Below, in pieces: positions 1 through 7,612 of a DNA stretch of 64,000 nt. Numbering within the stretch: position 1 is the stretch's first letter; each line of letters opens with the position of its first letter. Position numbers and translations under genes: made by a program. Source of the DNA: Microbacteriaceae bacterium 3FA27C10. GTDB taxonomy: Bacteria; Actinomycetota; Actinomycetes; Actinomycetales; Microbacteriaceae. The notes beneath the pieces were generated by a model. That model saw nothing but the letters and a program-made list of their open reading frames with translations, did no database searches and was not told the origin of the DNA. The stretch lies in assembly GCA_005502775.1 (NCBI GenBank), contig SCNI01000006.1:1-64000 (forward strand), written 5' to 3'.

Positions 1-91
1 GCCGGGTCGCGCCAGGTGTCGCCGACGGCGCCGGCGGGGTAGCGCTTACTGCTGCCTCCGGCGCCGTCGGCGACACCTGGCGCGACCCGGC
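1..91. repeat. 34-bp perfect inverted repeat, copy 1 of a palindromic element
   Basis: Bases 1-34 and 58-91 are exact reverse complements, with a 23-base spacer, and the element may extend past the left edge. The outermost 14 bases (GCCGGGTCGCGCCA and its complement) recur as the ends of a second palindrome at 21927-21986. The element lies inside the reading frame of the minus-strand oxidoreductase gene and keeps it open, adding an Ala/Pro/Thr/Ser-rich stretch to the linker after the membrane domain. This looks like a mobile or REP-like palindrome tolerated in a coding linker. The base pairing is seen directly; the REP-like nature is inferred. Confidence 0.85.
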
Positions 92-589
92 GGTCGGCTC
101 CGGCGGGGCCGGTGCGGCAGGTGCGGCCTCGACGGCGGGCAGCGGCGCGGCCGACGCCGACCAGACCCGGAGCCGGGCGACGAGCATCCGGAGCACCAGC
201 ACGCCCACGATCATGCCGAGCACCGTGGGGATGGCCCAGAGGCCGCTCGCGCCGGCGCGCGTGGTGACGGCGAGAATGGCGACGCCCGAGCCGAGGATGA
301 GGACGACGGCCCCGAACGGCGGCCGGCGCAGCTCGAGCACGCCCGCGAGACCCGCGAGCACCACCACCACGACGCCGAGCAGCACGAGCAGCACGGCCTT
401 GTCGCCGGTGCCGAAGAGCTGGATGACGAGGTCTTTCACCCCGGGCGGGGCGAGATCGATGACGAGCGAGCCCACGGCGAAGAGCGGGCTCGTGCTCGCG
501 CCGGCCACGAGCGCGACGAGTTCGGCGGAGGCGAGCACGGATCCGGCCGCGACCACGCCCGCTGCCGCTGCCCACGCCCTGGTTCTCAT
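1..589 (-). CDS. Molybdopterin-dependent oxidoreductase, N-terminal membrane part (partial)
   Basis: The frame is open from an ATG at 589 to the left edge, so only about 196 N-terminal residues are present. They hold several hydrophobic segments, the motif SPLFAVGSLVIDLAPP and GTGDKAVLL, then a Pro/Ala linker. This matches the membrane region that precedes the sulfite-oxidase-like catalytic domain in actinobacterial molybdopterin oxidoreductases; the catalytic domain itself lies outside the window. An AGGA ribosome site precedes the ATG, which is 9 bases after the stop of the DUF3054 gene, so the two are probably co-transcribed. The last 30 residues visible are encoded by the inverted repeat at 1-91. 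The family call rests on recall of the membrane domain only. Confidence 0.7.
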   Translation of the reverse strand, partial: MRTRAWAAAAGVVAAGSVLASAELVALVAGASTSPLFAVGSLVIDLAPPGVKDLVIQLFGTGDKAVLLVLLGVVVVVLAGLAGVLELRRPPFGAVVLILGSGVAILAVTTRAGASGLWAIPTVLGMIVGVLVLRMLVARLRVWSASAAPLPAVEAAPAAPAPPEPTAGSRQVSPTAPEAAVSATPPAPSATPGATR

Positions 590-598
590 GGGCCGATC

Positions 599-991
599 CT
601 ACGAAGCGAAGCCGTGAGTCAGCCGTTTCACGAGCAGCGCCACAGCCCGCCAGCCCACGAGGAACACGGCGAGCACGACGGCGGTGACGATCACGAAGCT
701 CAGCTGCACGCCCTGGGCCGAGACGATGCGCAGCAGCATGCCGAGCACCACGGCGGATGCCCACACCACGACCCCGGTCGGGGCGAGCCGGAGCGGGGCC
801 CGCCAGGCGCGGGCGATCAGCCAGCCGGCGGCCGCGCCGGCGAGGAACGGCCAGGCCGTGGTGAGGAAGCCGACCACGGCGGAACCCTCGTCGTGGCTCT
901 GGCGGCCGATGGCCACGAAGGCGAGCACGAGGGCGGTGTCGAGAACCGCCGCGAGGACGATTCCGCGGGCCGTGGTCCGGTTCTTCTGCAC
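599..991 (-). CDS. DUF3054 family membrane protein
   Basis: This 130-residue protein has four hydrophobic segments and the pattern typical of DUF3054: an early DTALVLAFVAIGR segment, then TTAWPFLAGAAAGWL, and a basic C-terminus. The GTG at 991 is chosen because it follows an AAGG ribosome site and starts directly before the conserved basic/hydrophobic N-terminus; upstream in-frame ATGs would add low-complexity sequence. The function of the family is unknown. It is immediately upstream of the molybdopterin oxidoreductase gene, suggesting one transcript. It is divergent from the small hypothetical gene at 1082. Confidence 0.85.
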   Translation of the reverse strand: MQKNRTTARGIVLAAVLDTALVLAFVAIGRQSHDEGSAVVGFLTTAWPFLAGAAAGWLIARAWRAPLRLAPTGVVVWASAVVLGMLLRIVSAQGVQLSFVIVTAVVLAVFLVGWRAVALLVKRLTHGFAS

Positions 992-1081
992 CCTTCGATG
1001 GTACGCGCCGGCCGAGGGGCGGCCGGCGGCGCTCCGGCGCGCGGGCTTCCCCTCGGCGGCGGGCAGGACCAGGATGGACGG

Positions 1082-1345
1082 GTGACCCACACCGAAATCA
1101 CCGTGCTGAACTACACCGTCAACGCCGATGTCTACGCGCGCTACGGCGCCGACTTCGATGCCGAGGCGGTGAACGACGAGATCCTGCGCATCCTGAACGA
1201 CGCCGCACCGGCCGGCGTGACCATCGAGCGCAACGGCAAGGTGCTGGCCGAGGACGCCGCCATCCACGCGGCGCGCGAGTTCGACTGGGCGGGAACGCTC
1301 AAGCGCATCGACCTCGACACGATCCTCGCGAAGCACGGCCGCTGA
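1082..1345 (+). CDS. Small hypothetical protein
   Basis: This 87-residue acidic/mixed protein starts at a GTG preceded by an AGGA site (about 1069-1075). The same frame is open further upstream, but that part overlaps the divergent DUF3054 promoter and has shadow-like composition. I do not recognise the family. The sequence is soluble, without signal peptide or membrane segment, and its regular helix/strand pattern with good third-position GC suggests a real protein. It is followed by the EamA transporter gene on the same strand about 110 bases later. Confidence 0.6.
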   Translation: MTHTEITVLNYTVNADVYARYGADFDAEAVNDEILRILNDAAPAGVTIERNGKVLAEDAAIHAAREFDWAGTLKRIDLDTILAKHGR

Positions 1346-1455
1346 CTCGCGCCAGACCGGAGCCGGTCGCCCGGCGCCCATTGTGAACCTCCGCCACAGG
1401 GAGGATGAAGACACCGTCGCTTGTGCTCTCGGCGGCGCGCCCCGAGGCTGAGGGC

Positions 1456-2490
1456 ATGCCCCCTCGCGACCGCCTCCTCGCCGTGCTCGTCGCCCTGCTC
1501 TGGGGGGTCAACTTCGTCGCGATCCACTTCTCGCTCGAGCACTATCCGCCGTTCTTCCTGGTGGCGCTACGTTTTCTCGTTCTCGCCGTCCCCACGGTGC
1601 TCTTCGTGCCGTGGCCCGGGGTGAAGCTGCGCTGGCTGCTCGGCTACGGGCTCGGTTTCGGCATCCTGCAGTTCGCCTTCCTCTACGCGGGCATGGCCGC
1701 CGGGATGCCGCCGGGGCTCGCCTCGCTCGTGCTGCAGGCATCCGCGCCCTTCACCGTGGTGATCGCCGCGCTCTGGCTGCGTGAGCGGCTCACCGTGGTT
1801 CAGGGGGTGGGCATCGCGGTGGCGGTGGCCGGGCTCGGCATCATCGCGGCGGAGCGGGCGGGGGTGTCTGCGCTGCTGCCGGTGATCCTCACGCTGTTCG
1901 GCGCGCTCGGCTGGGCCTTCGGCAACATCTGCAGCCGGCAGGCGAACCCCACGAGTCCGCTCGGGCTGACGCTGTGGATGTCGGTGGTGCCGCCCCTCCC
2001 GATGCTCGCGCTGTCGCTCGTGTTCGAGGGGCCGGAGCGCATCTGGACGTCGCTCGTCACCTCCTTCACACCCGAGGCACTGCCGGCGCTGCTCGGTCTC
2101 GCGTACACCGTGCTGCTGGGCACGGTGGCCGGCTCGGGCATCTGGGTGACGCTGATGAAGCGCAACCCCTCGAGCCGGGTGGCCCCGTTCTCGATGCTCG
2201 TGCCGGTGGCCGGCTTCACGAGCGCCTGGCTCGTGCTCGGCGAGGTGCCGTCTGCGGGTGAGCTGTTCGGCGGGGCGGTCGTGATCGCCGGGGTGTTCGT
2301 GGCGACCGTCGCGTGGCGTCCGCGCCGCCGCTCACTCCGAACGGAAGGAGATTCGTGGAGCGCATCGACGAAAGCCCCCGATTCCGGCCGAATCTCATTC
2401 GGTTCGGCGGAGCAGCCCGAAGAGGTCAGAAGCGCACGTGCTGCAGCACCCAGGCGTGCATGGCCACCGCCGCCGCCGCGCTCGCGTTGA
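1456..2490 (+). CDS. EamA/DMT-superfamily transporter
   Basis: A membrane protein of about 344 residues with ten predicted hydrophobic segments arranged as two EamA repeats. The first repeat begins LLAVLVALLWGVNFVAIH; the second begins with the segment containing GALGWAFGNICSRQAN. These proteins export amino acids or other metabolites with proton exchange; the substrate is not predictable. The ATG at 1456 follows a GAGGCTGAGGG ribosome site; an upstream ATG (1405) would add a non-hydrophobic leader. The last 45 residues after VAWRPRRRS are Ser/Pro/Arg rich, beyond the usual family end, and run 65 bases into the convergent methyltransferase gene, as if the original stop had been lost. Confidence 0.85.
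   Translation: MPPRDRLLAVLVALLWGVNFVAIHFSLEHYPPFFLVALRFLVLAVPTVLFVPWPGVKLRWLLGYGLGFGILQFAFLYAGMAAGMPPGLASLVLQASAPFTVVIAALWLRERLTVVQGVGIAVAVAGLGIIAAERAGVSALLPVILTLFGALGWAFGNICSRQANPTSPLGLTLWMSVVPPLPMLALSLVFEGPERIWTSLVTSFTPEALPALLGLAYTVLLGTVAGSGIWVTLMKRNPSSRVAPFSMLVPVAGFTSAWLVLGEVPSAGELFGGAVVIAGVFVATVAWRPRRRSLRTEGDSWSASTKAPDSGRISFGSAEQPEEVRSARAAAPRRAWPPPPPRSR
2388..2402. terminator. Short hairpin at the EamA/methyltransferase junction
   Basis: CCGAAT-CTC-ATTCGG forms a perfect 6-bp stem with a 3-base loop between the conserved end of the transporter domain and the convergent methyltransferase. It has no T tract. It could act as a weak bidirectional terminator; this is inferred from position only. 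Confidence 0.3.
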
Positions 2491-3097
2491 TCGAGCGGGT
2501 GGAGCCGAACTGCGAGATCTCGACCACCGCATCCGCCGCCGCCAGCGCCTCGGGCGAGAGGCCCGGGCCCTCCTGCCCGAAGAGCAGCACGCAGCGCGCC
2601 GGGAACGCGAAGGTCTCGATGATGACGCTGCCCGGCACGTTGTCGATCGCGATGACCGGCAGGCCGGCTTCGCGCGCGAACGCGACGAAGGCGGCGACAT
2701 CCGGGTGGTTCTGCACGTGCTGGTAGCGGTCGGTCACCATCGCGCCGCGCTTGTTCCAGCGCTTGCGGCCGATGATGTGCACGGTGTCGGCCGCGAAGGC
2801 GTTGGCGCTGCGCACGATCGAGCCGATGTTGAGGTCGTGCTGCCAGTTCTCGATGGCCACGTGGAACGGATGCCGGTGCTCGTCGAGGTCGGCCACGATG
2901 GCGTCCATCCGCCAGTAGCGGTAGCGGTCGATCACGTTGCGGGTGTCCCCGCGCTCGAGCAGCTCGGGGTCGTAGCGCGGGTCGTCAGGATGCTCGCCCG
3001 GCCACGGGCCCACCCCGCCGGCGCTCAGCTCGACGCTGGGGTTCGCCTCCGCCGCCCGGCTCGCTCCCGACTCGGGGCTCGCGATCTCGTCTGGCAC
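2426..3097 (-). CDS. TrmH/SpoU-family RNA 2'-O-methyltransferase
   Basis: A 223-residue SPOUT-class methyltransferase that transfers methyl from S-adenosylmethionine to a ribose 2'-OH of tRNA or rRNA. The three SpoU motifs are visible: N-x-GSIVRSANAF (about 90-105), LLFGQEGPGLS (about 172-182) and GSTRSINASAAAAVAMH (about 198-214), the last forming the trefoil knot SAM site. The N-terminal 60 residues are a charged, Pro-rich extension. The exact RNA substrate cannot be told from sequence. Its 3' end overlaps the convergent EamA gene by 65 bases. It sits 9 bases after the TetR gene on the same strand, so it may share that transcript. Confidence 0.9.
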   Translation of the reverse strand: MPDEIASPESGASRAAEANPSVELSAGGVGPWPGEHPDDPRYDPELLERGDTRNVIDRYRYWRMDAIVADLDEHRHPFHVAIENWQHDLNIGSIVRSANAFAADTVHIIGRKRWNKRGAMVTDRYQHVQNHPDVAAFVAFAREAGLPVIAIDNVPGSVIIETFAFPARCVLLFGQEGPGLSPEALAAADAVVEISQFGSTRSINASAAAAVAMHAWVLQHVRF

Positions 3098-3106
3098 GCA
3101 GCAACC

Positions 3107-3733
3107 CTACGCGGGGGCCGCCGGTGTCGCGAACGCCGGCACGGCGGCGAAGTCGAGGAGCGCCACCGACGCCAGGTACTGCTCGGCATCGAACGCCGGC
3201 ACGATCGCCGACTGCAGCACGTAGCCCTGGCAGATGCCCAGCACGCCGGGCACGATCGCCTCGCCACGCCGCTCGGCCACCGCATCCGGGAGCCCGGCCT
3301 GCCGGAACCAGGCCGAGAAGTAGGCGGAGAAGAGCGAGCGCAGCTCGACGACGACCTCCGTGATGAGCTGGGCCAGCTGCGGTTCGCGCGCCGCGATCGA
3401 CCACACCTGCACGAGGATGCCCGCGCCGCCGAGCTCGCGCGTCATGCCGAGAACGAAACTGCGCACCACCTCGGCCGGACACGGCAGCGGGTCGAGCGCC
3501 GACAAGCCGAGGAGGTCGCGGCTGCGGCCCCGCAGCACATCCCTGACCACGTGACCCACGAGATCCTGTTTGCTCTTGTAGTGCAGGTAGATGGCCCCCG
3601 CCGAGAGGCCGGACTCGGCGATGATGTCGGCCATCGACGTGCCCTCGAAGCCCTTGCGCGCGAAGCAGCGCAGGGCCGCGTTCGCGATCTGGCGCCGGCG
3701 CTCGGCCTTGTGGTCCTCAGTGACTTTCGGCAT
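3107..3733 (-). CDS. TetR-family transcriptional repressor
   Basis: A 208-residue one-component regulator. The N-terminal helix-turn-helix (about 10-58) reads RQIANAALRCFARKGFEGTS, then MADIIAESGLSAGAIYLHY, a textbook TetR_N domain; the rest is the ligand-binding/dimerisation domain. The ATG at 3733 places the HTH in the normal position. It is divergent from the membrane protein gene at 3827. The intergenic space holds two copies of an AACGAATATTCGTT palindrome flanking a sigma70-like promoter, so it most likely represses both genes until an unknown ligand binds. Confidence 0.92.
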   Translation of the reverse strand: MPKVTEDHKAERRRQIANAALRCFARKGFEGTSMADIIAESGLSAGAIYLHYKSKQDLVGHVVRDVLRGRSRDLLGLSALDPLPCPAEVVRSFVLGMTRELGGAGILVQVWSIAAREPQLAQLITEVVVELRSLFSAYFSAWFRQAGLPDAVAERRGEAIVPGVLGICQGYVLQSAIVPAFDAEQYLASVALLDFAAVPAFATPAAPA

Positions 3734-3746
3734 CGTCCACCCTCAA

Positions 3747-3808
3747 AACGAATATTCGTTCTTGACAAGGACTGTAGCGCATCCCATCATAAAGAACGAG
3801 TATTCGTT
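3747..3808. promoter_or_regulatory. Twin TetR operators around a promoter
   Basis: AACGAATATTCGTT at 3747-3760 is a perfect palindrome. AACGAGTATTCGTT at 3795-3808 is the same palindrome with one mismatch; the centres are 48 bp apart. Between them lies TTGACA (3762-3767), a 17-base spacer and CATCAT (3785-3790), a good promoter for the plus-strand gene at 3827. The second operator covers the expected start of transcription and the first abuts the -35 box, so bound TetR should block the promoter. The sites are seen directly; their assignment to the adjacent TetR is inferred. Confidence 0.85.
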
Positions 3809-3826
3809 TTTGATGGAGGATCGCGC

Positions 3827-4915
3827 GTGAACAGGCCGCACACCAGATGGAGCCGTGTCGCCCTGATCGGCATCGGCGCCTCGCTCATCGTGGGCGTCTT
3901 CGTGCTCGCCTTCTCCTGGCCCGCAGTGACATCCACCGTGCACGCCGTACCCCTCGCCGTGAGCGGCACGGGCACTACGGCCGATGCGGTGGCCGCGCAG
4001 CTCGAGCAGAACGCGAGCGCCCAGTTCGACATCACGCGGGTCGCCACGCGCGACGACGCGGTGGCCGCCATCCAGCGGCGGGATGCCTTCGGCGCGGTCG
4101 TGGCCGACAGCCCGGTTCCCGAGGTGCTCACCGCCTCAGCCAACGGGGTAGTGGTGAGCCAGCTCTTCACCGGCCTCGCCGCGCAGCTGCAGAGCTCGTT
4201 CTCGCAGCAGCTGCAGGCGCAGGGCGTGGCGGCCGACGCGGTGCCCGTGATCGCGGTGACCGATGTGGTGCCGCTGGCCGCCACCGACCCCCGCGGCGCG
4301 GGATTCACGACGCTCTCCTTCCCGCTCGTCATCGGCGGCATGATCGGCGGCGTCGCCGTGAGCCTGCTCGTGGTGGGCGTGTGGCGCCGGCTCACCGCGG
4401 TGGTGCTCTACGGACTGGCCGCGGGCGTGGTGGTGGTGGCGATCAGCCAGGCCTGGTTCGGCATCCTGCAGGGCCCGGCCCTGCTCAACGTGGTCGCGGT
4501 GGCCGCCGCGGTGCTCGGCATCAGCGCCTTCATCGTGGGCCTGACCTCGGTGCTCGGCCCGCGCGGCATCGCCGTGGGCGCCGTGCTCTCGCTGCTCGTC
4601 GGCAACCCGATCTCGGGCGCGAGCCAGCCCTGGCAGTTCCTGCCCGCGCCGTGGGGCGCCGTCGGGCAGTTCTTCCCCCCGGGAGCCGGCGCCACCCTGC
4701 TGCGCGACCTCTCCTACTTCCCCGACGCGTCGACTCTCGAGCCCTGGCTCGTGCTCGCGGGCTGGATCGCGCTCGGCGTGGTGCTGATGTCGGTGGGGCA
4801 CTTCCGCAACCGCGCCACGATGACGCCCTCGCCCGGCAGCCTCGAGCCGGAGCCGGGACCAGAGCCGGCTCCCGCGACCGGCGCGCCCGCCGCTACAGCC
4901 AGTGGTTCCGTTTGA
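3827..4915 (+). CDS. ABC-2/YhgE-like membrane protein under TetR control
   Basis: A 362-residue membrane protein. One N-terminal segment (about 12-32) is followed by an extracytoplasmic domain of about 140 residues (VPLAVSGTGTTADAVAAQL onward) and then five or six segments, with a Pro/Glu-rich tail. This layout is that of ABC-2-type/DUF3533 or YhgE/Pip-like permeases, often exporters controlled by a divergent TetR. No ATPase gene is adjacent. The GTG at 3827 follows a GGAGG site at 3815-3819; the frame is open far upstream but that part is antisense to the TetR gene. The 3' end overlaps corA by 23 bases. Substrate unknown; antimicrobial or lipid efflux is a guess. Confidence 0.75.
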   Translation: MNRPHTRWSRVALIGIGASLIVGVFVLAFSWPAVTSTVHAVPLAVSGTGTTADAVAAQLEQNASAQFDITRVATRDDAVAAIQRRDAFGAVVADSPVPEVLTASANGVVVSQLFTGLAAQLQSSFSQQLQAQGVAADAVPVIAVTDVVPLAATDPRGAGFTTLSFPLVIGGMIGGVAVSLLVVGVWRRLTAVVLYGLAAGVVVVAISQAWFGILQGPALLNVVAVAAAVLGISAFIVGLTSVLGPRGIAVGAVLSLLVGNPISGASQPWQFLPAPWGAVGQFFPPGAGATLLRDLSYFPDASTLEPWLVLAGWIALGVVLMSVGHFRNRATMTPSPGSLEPEPGPEPAPATGAPAATASGSV

Positions 4916-5951
4916 ACACCCGGTAGAGCACGAACGCCACGACGATCATGGCGAGGATGGCCAGCGGGTAGCCGAACTCCCAGTGCAGCTCGGGCATGTT
5001 CGTGAAGTTCATGCCGTAGATCGCGGCGATGATCGACGGGGCGAAGAAGATGGCCGCCCAGGACGAGATCTTCTTCACCTCGTCGCCCTGCTGCAAGCTC
5101 GTCTCCGAGAGCTTGCGGGTGTCCTCGGCGAGCTTCAGGCTCGCTTCGGAGATGCGCCGCATCTCCTCGTTCTGCTGCTGCGTGGCCAGCGTGGAGTGCA
5201 CCGTGAGGGCGTTCTGCAGGGTGGCCCGGAAGGCATCCGAGCGGCTCACGATCTGCAGCACGTGGTCGAGCACGTCCCGCAGCCCCCGCTGAACCTCGAG
5301 GTCGACCTTGTACTTCTCGGAGCCGCGCAGCAGCGCCTCGAGCATGGCGGTGAGCGGATGCACGGCCCGCTGGAACTCCATCACCTCGCCGAGCAGGTCG
5401 TAGATGCGGCGTGACACGTCGGGGTCGCCGCCGAACAGCTGCTTCTCGATCTCGTCGATGTCGTTCTCGAGACCCGCGAGCACGGGGCCGTACTCGTCGA
5501 CGACCTCGTCGACGATCGCGTAGAGCACCGCTTCCGGGCCGAGGGCGAGAAGGTCGGGGTTCGCCTCGAGCCGGTGGCGCACGGCGGCGAGGTTCGGCGA
5601 TTCCGCGTGACGGATGGTCACCACGAAGCCGGGCCCGATGAAGACGTGCACCTCGCCGAACTCCACCTGCTCCTCGCGGTCGAGGTAGCGGGCGGGCCGC
5701 AGCACCACGAAGAGCGTCTCGCCGTAGCGCTCGAGCTTGGCGCGCTGATGACCGATCAGCGCATCCTCGATGGCGAGGTGGTGCAGGCCGAACTCGGTCT
5801 CGACCGAGCGGATCTCCTCGGCGTCGGGCCGGTAGAGGCCGATCCAGGCCATGCCGTCGTTCTCGCGCATGAGCTCATAAGTCTCGTCGAGGCTCTTCGG
5901 GTCGTGGGAGCGGCGGCCGGCCACGTAGACCGCGTTATCGATGAGGGGCAT
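4893..5951 (-). CDS. corA: CorA-family magnesium/cobalt channel
   Basis: A 352-residue protein with a large cytoplasmic N-terminal domain, a long helical stalk (about 200-290) and two C-terminal membrane helices. The signature YGMNF (the GMN selectivity motif) sits at the end of the first helix, followed by the MPELHWEFGYP loop and a short basic tail, KRNHWL. It takes up Mg2+ (or Co2+/Ni2+) through the cell membrane as a pentamer. The ATG at 5951 (MPLIDNAVYVAGRR) is chosen because upstream in-frame starts add shadow sequence from the divergent hydrolase gene. Confidence 0.93.
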   Translation of the reverse strand: MPLIDNAVYVAGRRSHDPKSLDETYELMRENDGMAWIGLYRPDAEEIRSVETEFGLHHLAIEDALIGHQRAKLERYGETLFVVLRPARYLDREEQVEFGEVHVFIGPGFVVTIRHAESPNLAAVRHRLEANPDLLALGPEAVLYAIVDEVVDEYGPVLAGLENDIDEIEKQLFGGDPDVSRRIYDLLGEVMEFQRAVHPLTAMLEALLRGSEKYKVDLEVQRGLRDVLDHVLQIVSRSDAFRATLQNALTVHSTLATQQQNEEMRRISEASLKLAEDTRKLSETSLQQGDEVKKISSWAAIFFAPSIIAAIYGMNFTNMPELHWEFGYPLAILAMIVVAFVLYRVFKRNHWL

Positions 5952-6063
5952 GAGGGAACAGTAGAGGCCGTTCGTGAACAACGAGTAGCGACGCGGCGCT
6001 CGGCGCGCAGCGGATGTCGGGGGCTCGTCGTAGCGTCGAGCTGCGGATGAAAGAGAGACCCTT

Positions 6064-6858
6064 GTGACCACACCCGACCAGCTCGCCGTCGTCGACGCGC
6101 GCGGCGCCGACTTCGCGTTCACCGACGAGGGCGCGGGCGCGCTCGCCGTGTACGCCCACGCCCTCAGCCACGACCACGACTCGCTCGCCGGCCCGGGCGG
6201 GCTGCTCGACCTGCAGCCCGTGGCGGCCATCCGGCGGCTGGTGCGCTACGACGCACGCGGGCACGGCCGGTCGACCGGGCATCCGGTGCCGGAGGAATAC
6301 GCTTTCACCGAGCTCGCCGCCGACCTTCTGGCCCTGCTCGACGTCTGGTCGCCCGCCGTGCCGGCCGCCGGTATCGGCACCTCGATGGGAACAGCCACCC
6401 TGCTTCACGCCGCCACCCGCCGGCCCGGCCGGTTCTCCCGTCTCGTGCTCACGGCTCCGCCCACGGCCTGGGAGACCCGGGCCGGCCAGGCGGCCGGCTA
6501 CCGAGGCCTCGCCGACGCGATCGCGCAGAACGGGCTCGCGCCGATGGCCGCGACGCTCCGCGAGGCGGCGACTCCCCCGCTGCTGCGCGGCGAGCCGCCG
6601 ATCGAGCCGAGCATCCCGGAGTCGCTGCTTCCCTCGGTGCTGCGGGGCGTGGCGCCGTCCGACCTGCCCGACCCCGAGGCCATCGCCCGGCTCCGCCTGC
6701 CGGTGCTGGTGCTGAGCTGGGCCGGCGACCCCGGGCATCCGGTGTCGACGGGTGAGCGCCTGGCCGAGCTGATTCCGGATGCGCGGTTCCAGGTCGCGCA
6801 CAGCCGCGACGAGATCGCCGGCTGGCCCGCGCAGATCGCCGCTTTCCTCCAGGAATGA
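6064..6858 (+). CDS. Alpha/beta-hydrolase fold protein
   Basis: A 264-residue soluble hydrolase starting at GTG. The fold markers are visible: the YDARGHGRS loop (about 62-70), the nucleophile elbow GTSMG (about 103-107, Ser nucleophile), a late acidic residue in SWAGDPGHP (about 219-227) and a C-terminal His (VAHSRDEIAGWP) completing the triad. Such proteins are esterases, lactonases or C-C hydrolases; the substrate cannot be predicted. It is divergent from corA, about 110 bases away. A C11 tract and a GC hairpin follow its stop. Confidence 0.85.
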   Translation: MTTPDQLAVVDARGADFAFTDEGAGALAVYAHALSHDHDSLAGPGGLLDLQPVAAIRRLVRYDARGHGRSTGHPVPEEYAFTELAADLLALLDVWSPAVPAAGIGTSMGTATLLHAATRRPGRFSRLVLTAPPTAWETRAGQAAGYRGLADAIAQNGLAPMAATLREAATPPLLRGEPPIEPSIPESLLPSVLRGVAPSDLPDPEAIARLRLPVLVLSWAGDPGHPVSTGERLAELIPDARFQVAHSRDEIAGWPAQIAAFLQE

Positions 6859-6864
6859 GGGCTC

Positions 6865-6887
6865 CGCCCCCCCCCCCGAAGGGGGCG
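6865..6887. terminator. GC hairpin with C11 tract after the hydrolase gene
   Basis: CGCCCCC pairs with GGGGGCG around a loop that contains part of an uninterrupted run of 11 C (6867-6877). It is placed a few bases after the hydrolase stop and about 85 bases before the response regulator, as expected of a factor-independent-like terminator without a U tract. The long homopolymer is also a likely site of length variation. Confidence 0.45.
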
Positions 6888-6970
6888 TGGGGCGCGGGGC
6901 AGTCGCGGCACGGCGAGACGGTAGTGTCGACAGCGTCCGCACCCGCGGCGAGTGATTCAGGGGGATCGAA

Positions 6971-7612
6971 CTGGGCACGCGAGTCGCGATCGTCGATGAC
7001 CACGAGGTCGTCTCCCTCGCGATCGGCGCCCTGATCCAGACGCACGCCGAGCTCGAGTTCGCCGGCTACGCCGCCTCGGTGCCCGCTCTGCTCGACGGAC
7101 GCACCCGGCCCGAGCTCGTGGTGCTCGACCTCAACCTGCGCGACGGCTCGCAACCCTCCGAGAACGTGGCCGCGCTGCGGGCCCGCGGGATGAACGTGCT
7201 CACCCTCACCTCGGGCGAGAACCCGTTCCTCATCCGCGAGGTGTCGCGTTCGGAGACCCTCGGCATCGTGCGCAAGTCGGCCCCCGCCAGCGAGGTGCTC
7301 GACGCCATCGCGAGCGCCGCGCGCGGCGAGATGGTGGTGACCACGGAGTGGGCGGCCGCGCTCGACTCCGACCCCGATCTGCGCACCGCCCCGCTCACCG
7401 CGCGGGAGCGCGAGGTGCTCGCGCTCTACGCCTCCGGCGTCGGCGCGAAGACCGTGGCGACCGAGCTCCGCATCAGCGAGAACACCGTCGACGACCACAT
7501 CCGCCGCATCCGCACGGTGTACCGCCTGCTCGGCCGGCCCGCGAACAGCAAGGTCGAGCTCTACCGGCGCGGGGTCGAAGACGGCTACCTCCCCTTGCCG
7601 ACGGATGCCTGA
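6971..7612 (+). CDS. LuxR/NarL-family response regulator with CTG start
   Basis: A 213-residue two-component response regulator. The receiver domain has the acidic pair D9-D10 (VAIVDDHE), phospho-acceptor D53 (VVLDLNL), a Thr/Ser (LTLTS) and the Lys of VRKS. The C-terminal GerE helix-turn-helix is PLTAREREVLALY followed by ISENTVDDHIRRI. There is no in-frame ATG, GTG or TTG between the stop at 6953-6955 and the receiver; the first GTG (7079) would delete residues 1-36 including the acidic pair. The CTG at 6971 follows a strong AGGGGG site at 6959-6964 with normal spacing, so CTG is the likely start. It overlaps the downstream kinase by 8 bases. Confidence 0.85.
   Translation: MGTRVAIVDDHEVVSLAIGALIQTHAELEFAGYAASVPALLDGRTRPELVVLDLNLRDGSQPSENVAALRARGMNVLTLTSGENPFLIREVSRSETLGIVRKSAPASEVLDAIASAARGEMVVTTEWAAALDSDPDLRTAPLTAREREVLALYASGVGAKTVATELRISENTVDDHIRRIRTVYRLLGRPANSKVELYRRGVEDGYLPLPTDA

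Noticed and set aside
2438-4915. 825-codon open frame on the plus strand
   Set aside because: Only the part from 3827 is coding; the rest is antisense to the methyltransferase and TetR genes with shadow composition.
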